Positions 25,390 through 32,347 of a stretch of DNA of 64,000 nucleotides are shown in pieces (positions within the stretch are counted from its first letter, which is position 1; each line of letters opens with the position of its first letter). This stretch comes from JAHJQZ01 sp963675235. Its GTDB lineage: Bacteria > Pseudomonadota > Alphaproteobacteria > Rhizobiales > Devosiaceae. Where the stretch lies: the NCBI GenBank assembly GCA_963675235.2, contig CAXXFU010000003.1:1-64000 (forward strand), given 5' to 3'. Below the pieces are notes generated by a model that saw nothing but the letters and a program-made list of their open reading frames with translations, did no database searches and was not told the origin of the DNA. The translations under genes were made by a program, and so were the position numbers.

Positions 25390-26361
25390 ATGCGCAATTC
25401 CGTTCTTCTCGCAGCCGCCTTCATCGCCATCATCGGCCTGAGTATTGCCAGCCTGTTCATCGGGGTGAGCGATGTCAGCCTGACGACGCTTTTTTCCGGC
25501 CAGGACGACAGCCGAGCGCTGCTGATCCTTCTTGCCAGCCGCATTCCGCGCACGCTGGCGCTCATTCTGGCCGGCGCGTCCATGGCCATTGCCGGCCTCT
25601 TGCTGCAGATGCTGGCGCGCAACCGCTTCGTCGAGCCCTCGACCGTGGGCACTGTCGAATCCGCGTCACTTGGCCTTTTGACCACGCTGGTTCTGTGGCC
25701 AGGGGCGCCGGTCATGGTCAAGATGTTGATTGCCGCCGCCTTCGCGCTGGCCGGCACGGCGCTGTTTCTGAAGATCCTCTCTCTGGTCAAGTGGCGCGAC
25801 ATCCTCATCGTGCCTCTGGTCGGACTGATGCTCAGCGGCGTCATCGCCTCGGCGACCGATTTCTTCGCCTATCGCTTCGAGCTGCTGCAGGCCCTCAGCG
25901 CCTGGCGCACCGGCGATTTCTCCGGCGTCCTGCGCGGCCGCTACGAGATGCTCTGGCTCACCCTGGCGCTGGCCATCGCCACCTATGTCACTGCCGACCG
26001 CTTCACCGTGGCCGGTCTCGGCGCCGATTTTGCCACCAATCTCGGCCTGGCCTACAAGCGCATTGTCGGCCTGGGGCTGACCATTGTCGCCCTGATGACC
26101 GCCATCATCACGGTCACCGTCGGCACCATTCCCTTTCTCGGCCTGATCGTGCCCAACCTGGTGCGCCTGTCCTTTGGCGACAACATGCGCGCCGGCCTGC
26201 CCCATGTCGCCCTGATGGGCGCCGGGCTGGTGCTTTTGAGCGACATTGCCGGCCGGCTCATCCGGTTTCCCTACGAGATCCCGATCGGTACCGTCATGGG
26301 CGTCATCGGCTCGATCATCTTCCTTTATCTTCTGCTCAGGCGGAGCACGGCCAATGCCTGA
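25390..26361 (+). CDS. Siderophore ABC transporter permease (FecCD family, first subunit)
   Basis: A 323-residue inner-membrane permease of the BtuC/FecCD type with about nine helices. Conserved family segments seen are SRIPRTLALILAGASMAIAGLLLQMLARNR and, late in the chain, GTIPFLGLIVPNLVRLSFGDN, which is the loop contacting the ATPase. ATG 25390 is chosen, eight codons into the longer frame. The second permease gene overlaps its 3' end by 8 nt, so they are translationally coupled and should form the heterodimeric channel. Confidence 0.93.
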   Translation: MRNSVLLAAAFIAIIGLSIASLFIGVSDVSLTTLFSGQDDSRALLILLASRIPRTLALILAGASMAIAGLLLQMLARNRFVEPSTVGTVESASLGLLTTLVLWPGAPVMVKMLIAAAFALAGTALFLKILSLVKWRDILIVPLVGLMLSGVIASATDFFAYRFELLQALSAWRTGDFSGVLRGRYEMLWLTLALAIATYVTADRFTVAGLGADFATNLGLAYKRIVGLGLTIVALMTAIITVTVGTIPFLGLIVPNLVRLSFGDNMRAGLPHVALMGAGLVLLSDIAGRLIRFPYEIPIGTVMGVIGSIIFLYLLLRRSTANA

Positions 26362-27343
26362 GACCGCCGCCTTTTGCGCACCGCGCAACCTGCTTTTCCG
26401 CCCCGGCACCGTCATCGGTTTGCTGGCGATCGTCGCGTTGGTGCTTTGCCTCATGTTCATGACACTGGGCGCCCGCGGCAATTGGGACTTCGTCCTGATG
26501 TTCCGCGGCCGCAAGCTGGCCGCGCTCGTTCTCGTCGGATCTGCCGTCGCCGTTTCGACGGTTGCCTTCCAGACCGTCACCGGCAACCGCATCCTCACCC
26601 CGGCGATCATGGGTTTCGACGCCCTTTTCATTCTCCTGCGCACGGTCTTGGTCTTCACCTTCGGCGGCTTTGCCGTCCTGACAGCCGGTTCGCAGCTGAT
26701 GTTCGCGCTCGAGCTCGTCGTCATGTCCGGTTTCGCCATGCTCATCTATGGCGCGCTGTTCTTCGGCGCCCGGCGCTCGCTGCACCTTGTCATGCTCGTC
26801 GGCATCGTCCTCGGCGTGCTGTTTCGCTCGCTCACCGGCCTGATGGTCCGCCTGATCGATCCCAACGAATTCGCCATGCTTCAGGACATGTTCTATGCCG
26901 GTTTCAATTCGGTCAAACCCGACCTGCTGGGGGTTTCGGCACTGATCATCTTCGCCGCAATCCTGTTCGCCTGGCCGCGTCTTCATGCCTGGGACGTGCT
27001 GGCGCTGGGGCGCGACAGCGCCGTCAGTCTCGGCCTCGATCACCGCCGCGAGACCATGATCGTCCTGTTGCTGGTCACGGTGATGATCTCGGTTTCGACC
27101 GCCCTTGTCGGCCCGGTGACCTTTTTCGGCCTTCTGGTGGCCAATCTCGCCTATCTGGTCACGCCGTCGCACAGGCACCGGCACATCCTGCCCGTGGCCA
27201 TGCTCATCGCCGTCATCTGCCTGATCGGCGGACAGATGGTGCTCGAGCGGGTTTTCGCCTTCAACACCAGCCTGTCGATCATCATCGAGTTCGTCGGCGG
27301 CATCACCTTCATTTTCCTGCTTTTGAGGGGCAAGGCCAGATGA
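26354..27343 (+). CDS. Siderophore ABC transporter permease (FecCD family, second subunit)
   Basis: A 329-residue inner-membrane permease, partner of the preceding subunit (YclO-like). It has the expected helices and the ATPase-contact segment GPVTFFGLLVANLAYLVTPSHRHRHILP. It is divergent from its partner in the first half, where the typical RxPR motif of FecCD reads FRGRKLAALVLVGSAVA, as in the FatC/YclO subgroup. The start ATG 26354 lies inside the end of the upstream gene and its stop overlaps the ATPase start by 4 nt. Confidence 0.92.
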   Translation: MPETAAFCAPRNLLFRPGTVIGLLAIVALVLCLMFMTLGARGNWDFVLMFRGRKLAALVLVGSAVAVSTVAFQTVTGNRILTPAIMGFDALFILLRTVLVFTFGGFAVLTAGSQLMFALELVVMSGFAMLIYGALFFGARRSLHLVMLVGIVLGVLFRSLTGLMVRLIDPNEFAMLQDMFYAGFNSVKPDLLGVSALIIFAAILFAWPRLHAWDVLALGRDSAVSLGLDHRRETMIVLLLVTVMISVSTALVGPVTFFGLLVANLAYLVTPSHRHRHILPVAMLIAVICLIGGQMVLERVFAFNTSLSIIIEFVGGITFIFLLLRGKAR

Positions 27344-28107
27344 TCAGCATCCGCAACGTCTCCAAGTCCTATGATCAGGCCCTGGTCGTTGACGGCGTGT
27401 CGCTCGACATCCCGCGCCAGGGCGTCACAGCCATCATCGGTCCGAACGGCGCCGGCAAGTCGACGCTCTTGTCGATGATCGCGCGCCTTCTGCCGATGAG
27501 CGCCGGCGCGATCACCATCGACGGGCTCGATGTCTCCCGCACGCCGGGGGACACGCTGGCGCGCAAGCTCGCCATCCTGCGCCAGGACAACCACACCAGC
27601 GCCCGCCTCAGCGTTTTCGATCTGGTCTCGTTCGGCCGCTATCCGCATTCAAAAGGTCGGCTCACCGAGATCGACCGCGCCAAGGTCGACGAAGCGCTCG
27701 GTTTTCTCGGTCTCGACGAATTGAAGGACCGTTTCATCGACGAACTGTCGGGCGGCCAGCGCCAGCGCGCCTATGTCGCCATGGTATTGGCTCAGGACAC
27801 CGAGTTCGTGCTGCTCGACGAGCCGCTCAACAATCTCGACATGAAGCATGCCGTCACCATGATGCAGCTGCTGCGCCGGGCCGCGCGCGAGCTCGGCAAG
27901 ACCGTGGTTCTGGTCCTGCACGACATCAATTTCGCCTCGGTCTATGCCGATCACATCATCGCCATGCGCGACGGTCAGCTCGCCCATGCCGGCACGCCCG
28001 CCGAGGTGATCACGCCGGCAATCATGCGCGACATCTACGATATCGAGGTCGGCGTGCACGCCATCGCCGGCCAGCTTATCAGCGTCTACTACGATCAGGA
28101 GAGATGA
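27340..28107 (+). CDS. Siderophore ABC transporter ATP-binding protein (FepC/YclP-like)
   Basis: A 255-residue cytosolic ATPase driving ferric-siderophore import. Walker A GPNGAGKST (about 34-42), Q-loop ILRQDN, signature LSGGQRQRA (about 135-143), Walker B EFVLLDEPLNNLD and the H-loop VLHDIN are all intact. The start overlaps the permease stop in ATGA. A DUF2218 gene begins 1 nt after its stop and completes the operon. Confidence 0.95.
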   Translation: MISIRNVSKSYDQALVVDGVSLDIPRQGVTAIIGPNGAGKSTLLSMIARLLPMSAGAITIDGLDVSRTPGDTLARKLAILRQDNHTSARLSVFDLVSFGRYPHSKGRLTEIDRAKVDEALGFLGLDELKDRFIDELSGGQRQRAYVAMVLAQDTEFVLLDEPLNNLDMKHAVTMMQLLRRAARELGKTVVLVLHDINFASVYADHIIAMRDGQLAHAGTPAEVITPAIMRDIYDIEVGVHAIAGQLISVYYDQER

Positions 28108-28108
28108 G

Positions 28109-28477
28109 ATGACCGCCATCTTCACCCGCTACGAAACCGCCGACGCCAGCAAATACCTCATGCAATTGTGCAAGCACTTCGCCCACAAGGTGCCGGCCTC
28201 CTGGGACGAGACCAGTGCGCATGTGAGTTTCGGGCCGGGCAGTTGCGCCATGACGGCCTCAGAGACTGAACTGAGCTTCGTCTGCCGCGCCGACACTCCG
28301 GACGACCTGCAGCGCCTCATCCACGTCGTCGAGGCCCATCTCATCCGCTTCGCCTGGCGCGACAGCGTCGAGCTCGACTGGGCCGACGAGCGCGGCGAGC
28401 CGGTCATCAAGACTGAAGCACTGTCCGCGATGCTGGCCGCGGAACGCGAGAAATTCGCGTCCAAACGCCTGCACTGA
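28109..28477 (+). CDS. DUF2218 family protein
   Basis: A 122-residue cytosolic protein of the DUF2218 family. Typical features are an early KYLMQLCKHFAHK with two histidines, a glycine-rich strand, HVVEAHLIRFAWRD and the ending LDW. The function is unknown, but the family is repeatedly found at the end of siderophore uptake or biosynthesis operons, and here it starts 1 nt after the transporter ATPase. A role in handling iron or siderophore in the cytosol is therefore a reasonable guess. The conserved histidines could bind metal (inference). Confidence 0.85.
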   Translation: MTAIFTRYETADASKYLMQLCKHFAHKVPASWDETSAHVSFGPGSCAMTASETELSFVCRADTPDDLQRLIHVVEAHLIRFAWRDSVELDWADERGEPVIKTEALSAMLAAEREKFASKRLH

Positions 28478-28515
28478 TCCGGCGCGGCCGCGACCGATGG
28501 ATGCCCTGATCCCGT

Positions 28516-28905
28516 TCAGACCTCGGCAGTCCAGCGCCATGCGGTAAAGACAATCCACGCCAGCGTAGCGATCTCGATCGCCGAGAAGAAGGCGTAGTGC
28601 AGCGTAAGGCCGGGCGTGATCGCGGTGACAATCTGCACGACGATGAAAAAGGCGCCAATGACGATATTGGCCCAGCGATTCCAACGGTGCGGCGCCAGGC
28701 GCGACACCAGGATCATGATCATGCCGAGTTCCATCATGGCACTCATGATGAGCAGGAAGGTCTGGTTCATCTCCGTGCCATCCACCACACCGGTCAGCAA
28801 CTGGGTGAGGGTAGGTCCGTAGTAGAGCGAGAGAACGTCGCAGAACAGATAGTTGATGAACAGGAAGACCCAGAGAACGAAGAGCTTTTCGCGTGTCGTC
28901 GGCAT
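28516..28905 (-). CDS. DUF6326-like four-helix membrane protein
   Basis: A 129-residue inner-membrane protein with four predicted helices (about 8-30, 46-66, 78-97 and 103-124). The features MMELGMIMILVSRL, NRWANIVIGAFF and HYAFFSAIEIATLAWIVFTAWRW match a family of small bacterial membrane proteins of unknown role (DUF6326 as I recall it). Transcribed alone, convergent with the DUF2218 gene, which ends 38 bp away. Confidence 0.72.
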   Translation of the reverse strand: MPTTREKLFVLWVFLFINYLFCDVLSLYYGPTLTQLLTGVVDGTEMNQTFLLIMSAMMELGMIMILVSRLAPHRWNRWANIVIGAFFIVVQIVTAITPGLTLHYAFFSAIEIATLAWIVFTAWRWTAEV

Positions 28906-29039
28906 GATATCCCCCTCGGCCTGACGCTAACGAAGCGTCAATCAGATAGCATTGCCTGAGAAACTCTTGTTGCGGCCAATGGCCGCCGCCGGCGCCAGGG
29001 CGCAAGACTTACCGACAATTGGCATCGCGCGAGGTTGCT

Positions 29040-29243
29040 TCAGTGGCCGATGCGGTCAGCCTCTTCCTCGGAGATATTGCGGGCCTCGTCGATGGTGAGC
29101 AGGGGCACACCCTTGCGGATGGGGAAGGCCATGCGGGCTGCCCGCGAGATCAGCTCCGTCCGGTCGGCGGAAAGCGTCAACCGCGTCTTGGTCAGGGGAC
29201 ACACCAGCATTTCGAGCATGCGCGGGTCGAGTTCACGCTCCAT
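29040..29243 (-). CDS. Trm112-like (UPF0434) family protein
   Basis: A 67-residue cytosolic protein. The start LDPRMLEMLVCPLTKTRL and the ending with FPIRKGVPLLTIDEAR match the Trm112/YcaR family; in eukaryotes and some bacteria such proteins activate or stabilise methyltransferases. The usual CP..K zinc-knuckle is incomplete (a single visible Cys), as is common in proteobacterial members. It is the last gene of a minus-strand run thioredoxin-TPR, Lon-type domain, Trm112-like, an arrangement common in Hyphomicrobiales. Confidence 0.9.
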   Translation of the reverse strand: MERELDPRMLEMLVCPLTKTRLTLSADRTELISRAARMAFPIRKGVPLLTIDEARNISEEEADRIGH

Positions 29244-29260
29244 GATGCCCCCCGATCGCT

Positions 29261-29932
29261 TTACTGCAGCATGTGGCCGGAGCGCGAGCGGGCCATCTCG
29301 ACTTCGGCCAGCGCCACCAGCGCTTCGGCCCGTTCCTTCAGGCTCGCCGCTTCCAGCAGCAATTGGCGTTCGGCCGGACCGAACGGGGCAAGCATCGAGG
29401 AGACGTTGACCAGGTCCGCCGTGCCGGTCTGGTCAACCTCTTCCCAGTCGACATCGATATCGGCGAAATCGGCATAGGACTTCATCACCGTGACGAAGCG
29501 GTTGCGATCGACCTGTTCCTCGCCGCGCGCCGGCTCGAAATCGCCGGCAAAAGGCTTGGCGTCGAAGGTGAAGCGCCGGAACAGCTCGTCTCCCGGCAGT
29601 TCCGTTTCGAGCTGCACCCGGCACACGCCTTCGAGCACGATCAGATAGTGGTCGTCGGCACTTTCCTCGAAATGAACGATGCGTCCGAGACAACCGGTCT
29701 CGCGCAGCGCCACATCCTTGCCTTCCGGCGATTCCTCCTTAGCGCTCATCGGCTGCACCAGAACGACAAGCCGCTCCTCGCCGAGCGCTTTGTCGATAAG
29801 CTCGATATAGCGCGGCTCGAAGACGTTGAGCGGCCGGCTGGTGCTGGGCAGCAACAGCGCCCCGTTGAGTGGAAACACCGGGGCGCTCGCTGGCAGATCG
29901 AAGACTGTTTCGGCCTTACGCAACAGGCTCAA
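29261..29932 (-). CDS. Lon substrate-binding-domain protein (LON N-terminal domain, no protease)
   Basis: A 223-residue cytosolic protein consisting of a Lon N-terminal (PUA-like) substrate-binding domain without ATPase or protease parts. The opening PVFPLNGALLLPSTSRPLNVFEPRY and GCLGRIVHFEES are diagnostic. In proteobacteria such stand-alone domains are thought to help deliver or hold substrates. It starts 3 bp after the thioredoxin-TPR gene's stop, so the two are tightly coupled, consistent with a joint role in protein quality control (inference). Confidence 0.92.
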   Translation of the reverse strand: MSLLRKAETVFDLPASAPVFPLNGALLLPSTSRPLNVFEPRYIELIDKALGEERLVVLVQPMSAKEESPEGKDVALRETGCLGRIVHFEESADDHYLIVLEGVCRVQLETELPGDELFRRFTFDAKPFAGDFEPARGEEQVDRNRFVTVMKSYADFADIDVDWEEVDQTGTADLVNVSSMLAPFGPAERQLLLEAASLKERAEALVALAEVEMARSRSGHMLQ

Positions 29933-29935
29933 TCC

Positions 29936-30868
29936 TCACGAAAACAGGGCCGCGGACAAAAGCCGCCGGCCCTTGAGGGTGGCCGGATCCTTGGGACCCC
30001 AGGCCTCGAGAAGCTCGAGCAGCTTCTTGCGGGCGGCGTCGTCGTTCCAGGAACGGTCGCGGCGCATGAGCGCCACCAGCGCCTCGGCCGCCTCGGTGCG
30101 GAAGCCCTTGGCGTTGAGGGCGATGGCGAGGTCGAACCGGGCCTGGTGGTCGTCCTGGTCGGCGGCAACGCGCCGTTCGAGGTCCTCGACCGAGCCGAGC
30201 GCCGCCGCTTCCTCGTTGAGCGCCACGGCTTTTTCGAGCGCGGCATAGCTGGCGTGGGACTTGCCCTCTTCGGGCAGAACACTCAGCACCGCCTTGACCT
30301 GATCGATCTGTCCGGCGGCGTGGTAGAGCCCGGCCAGCCCGATCAGGGCATCGATATTGGCCGGCTGCTGATCGAGGATGGCGGCATAGATCTGCTCGGC
30401 GGTGGCGACATCGCCGGCCTCAGCCGCCTCGCCGGCCGCCTCGAGCGCCTTGGCGAGGTCGTCACCGGCGTCGGCGCCCTCGCCCTTCGGCGCGGCCTGC
30501 ATGATGTGATCGACGAACCGGCGGATCTCGCTTTCGGGCAAAGCGCCCATGAAGCCGTCGACCGGCTTGCCGTCGGCAAAGGCGTAAACGGTCGGGATCG
30601 ACTGGATACGCAACTGGCCGGCGATCTCCTGATTCTCGTCGACATTGATCTTGACGAGCTTGACCTTGCCCTTGAGATCGTTGACGACGCGCTCGATGGC
30701 CGGGCCGAGGGTCCGGCACGGACCGCACCAGGGCGCCCAGAAATCGACGAGAACCGGCTGCTGACGCGAGGCGTCGATGACGTCCTTCTGGAAGCTTGCG
30801 GACGTGGCCTCGACCACGAGAGCGCTTTGTCCAGCTCCATTCGCCACTGCGCCATTTTCGAATGTCAT
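29936..30868 (-). CDS. Thioredoxin with C-terminal TPR-like repeats (CnoX/YbbN-like)
   Basis: A 310-residue cytosolic protein: a thioredoxin fold with the active site WCGPC (residues 47-51) followed by helical TPR-like repeats (about 135-310). This is the CnoX/YbbN architecture, a redox-activated holdase that hands clients to GroEL. Unlike E. coli CnoX, whose SxxC motif has lost one cysteine, this one keeps both, as do Caulobacter-type homologues. ATG 30868 is chosen because AAAGGA lies 8 nt upstream; ATG 30877 would place that site against the start. First gene of the run with the Lon-domain gene. Confidence 0.92.
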   Translation of the reverse strand: MTFENGAVANGAGQSALVVEATSASFQKDVIDASRQQPVLVDFWAPWCGPCRTLGPAIERVVNDLKGKVKLVKINVDENQEIAGQLRIQSIPTVYAFADGKPVDGFMGALPESEIRRFVDHIMQAAPKGEGADAGDDLAKALEAAGEAAEAGDVATAEQIYAAILDQQPANIDALIGLAGLYHAAGQIDQVKAVLSVLPEEGKSHASYAALEKAVALNEEAAALGSVEDLERRVAADQDDHQARFDLAIALNAKGFRTEAAEALVALMRRDRSWNDDAARKKLLELLEAWGPKDPATLKGRRLLSAALFS

Positions 30869-31153
30869 GTCGTTCATCCTTTGAGAAGTCTGCGGCGCTC
30901 GGGCTCGTCCCCTGCGGGATCGGAGCACGGCTCCGCAACTTGTGCCAATCGCAAATCTGCCCGGTCGACCGGGGATGGCCGCACCGAACCTGCGTTCGCC
31001 CCGTTGTCGCAGACAGGCCCTCACCAATGCAAGTCTCTCCTGCGTCAACGGTGCCGTGAGTTTTCGGTTGCAAACCCGTTTCGATTTCGGCATATAGGCG
31101 CGCACCGGCCCTGCGCCAAGCCTTCTAGGCCTGTTGCATGGGTGCCGTGACAA
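30869..31153. other. Intergenic region upstream of the thioredoxin-TPR gene and tRNA-Gly
   Basis: No gene or clear structured element is seen in these 285 bases; long frames crossing it on either strand are shadows of flanking genes. Confidence 0.5.
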
Positions 31154-31228
31154 GCGGGCGTAGCTCAGGGGTAGAGCGCAACCTTGCCAAGGTTGATGTC
31201 GTGAGTTCGAATCTCATCGCCCGCTCCA
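31154..31228 (+). tRNA. tRNA-Gly (anticodon GCC), CCA encoded
   Basis: Acceptor stem GCGGGCG (31154-31160) pairs with CGCCCGC (31218-31224), discriminator T and encoded CCA follow. The D-arm tagctcaggggtagagc, anticodon loop with GCC at 31186-31188 and the GTTCGAATC T-arm are all present. The gene stands alone. Confidence 0.97.
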
Positions 31229-31348
31229 TTTTCCCAAACAGAACGGTTTTTCGCGTCTTGTGAGGCGGTTTTGTACCGCGCCGGCCATAGGCCGGGCGGA
31301 CGCTTCGCTTTGTGATGTCTTTGTGCCGGTCGGCGTCGAAACACCAGT

Positions 31349-32347
31349 TCAGGCGGCGGCTTGCATGCCACACAAGGCAGCAAACCGCTTGGTCGGTACC
31401 AGGTGCTCCGCGCCATCTCCGTCCACTTCGATCAAAAGCGCCGCAATGGAATTGGCCTTGGCGAAAACCTGGGCCTGTTCGGTGCCCATGACCATCAGCG
31501 CCGTCGCCAGCGCATCGGCAAGCATGCAGGTATCGGCCAGGACCGACACCGAAGCGAGGCGATTGTCGACGGGCGCGCCGGTGCGCGGATCGATGGTGTG
31601 GGAGACCTTGCGGCCGCCGACAGCATGGGCGTGGCGGTAATTGCCCGAAGTGGCCACCGCCATGTCGGAGATCTCGATGGAGAAAACCATGTCGCGCGCT
31701 GTCTCGTCCGGGCGTTCGATGGCAATGCCCCAGCCGCGGTCGCCTGGCTGCAGGCCCTCGGCCCGGACCTCGCCGTCGATCGAGACCAGGTGCCTTGTGA
31801 TGCCAAATTCGCTCAGCACCTCGGACAGCCGGTCGACGCCATAGCCCTTGGCGATGCCGCACAGGTCGAGCTTGATGTCGCCCTGACGGCGGATGCGGCG
31901 GGTTTCCCGGTCAACGGTGACGGCGCGGCCCGCCTTGCCCCAGTGTTCGCCGATGGCGGCGATGCGGGCAATGTCGGGCTGGTCGCCATCGGCACCAAAG
32001 CCCCAGGCCAGAACCGATTCGCCGACGAATGGATCGAAGGCGCCACCGGTCAGGGTGTTGATCTCGAGTCCGGCCAGCAGCACGTCATAGGTCTCGCGCG
32101 GCAGATCGACGAAGAAACCGGGCGTGGCATGGTTGAAGTGGCTGACAACCGAATCGGACTTGAATGGCGACATCTGCGTGTCGACCTCGTCGACGGCGCG
32201 TTGCAGCGCAGCCTCGATCAGGCTCATATCGATGCTTTCAAGGGCATAGAACACGGCCGACCAGCGCGTGCCCATGGTCCGGCCGTTGAGGGAACGGCGC
32301 ACCAGCGCCGGGATGGGCCGGGTTCCGGCAAGGTCTTCGACATACAT
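31349..32347 (-). CDS. apbE: FAD:protein FMN transferase (ApbE family)
   Basis: A 332-residue enzyme that attaches FMN covalently to Thr/Ser of flavoproteins. Family features are GRTMGTRWS (22-30), MSPFKSDSVVSHFN (59-72), GGAFDP (101-106), the FAD-site block DLCGIAKGYGVDRL, ISIDGEVRAEGL-type region, HTIDPRTGAP (250-259) and the metal-site CMLADALATAL. No signal peptide or lipobox is visible, which is odd since many targets are periplasmic. It is the last of three linked genes; its ATG overlaps the stop of the upstream reductase by 1 nt (TGATG). The target is probably the DUF2271 protein at 34568-35035. Confidence 0.93.
   Translation of the reverse strand: MYVEDLAGTRPIPALVRRSLNGRTMGTRWSAVFYALESIDMSLIEAALQRAVDEVDTQMSPFKSDSVVSHFNHATPGFFVDLPRETYDVLLAGLEINTLTGGAFDPFVGESVLAWGFGADGDQPDIARIAAIGEHWGKAGRAVTVDRETRRIRRQGDIKLDLCGIAKGYGVDRLSEVLSEFGITRHLVSIDGEVRAEGLQPGDRGWGIAIERPDETARDMVFSIEISDMAVATSGNYRHAHAVGGRKVSHTIDPRTGAPVDNRLASVSVLADTCMLADALATALMVMGTEQAQVFAKANSIAALLIEVDGDGAEHLVPTKRFAALCGMQAAA

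Noticed and set aside
29273..31150. Long open frame opposite the Lon-domain and thioredoxin-TPR genes
   Set aside because: It crosses two genes and an intergenic gap on the other strand; shadow frame of GC-rich codon usage.
31125..31862. Minus-strand frame spanning tRNA-Gly and part of apbE
   Set aside because: It overlaps a functional tRNA and reads apbE out of frame.
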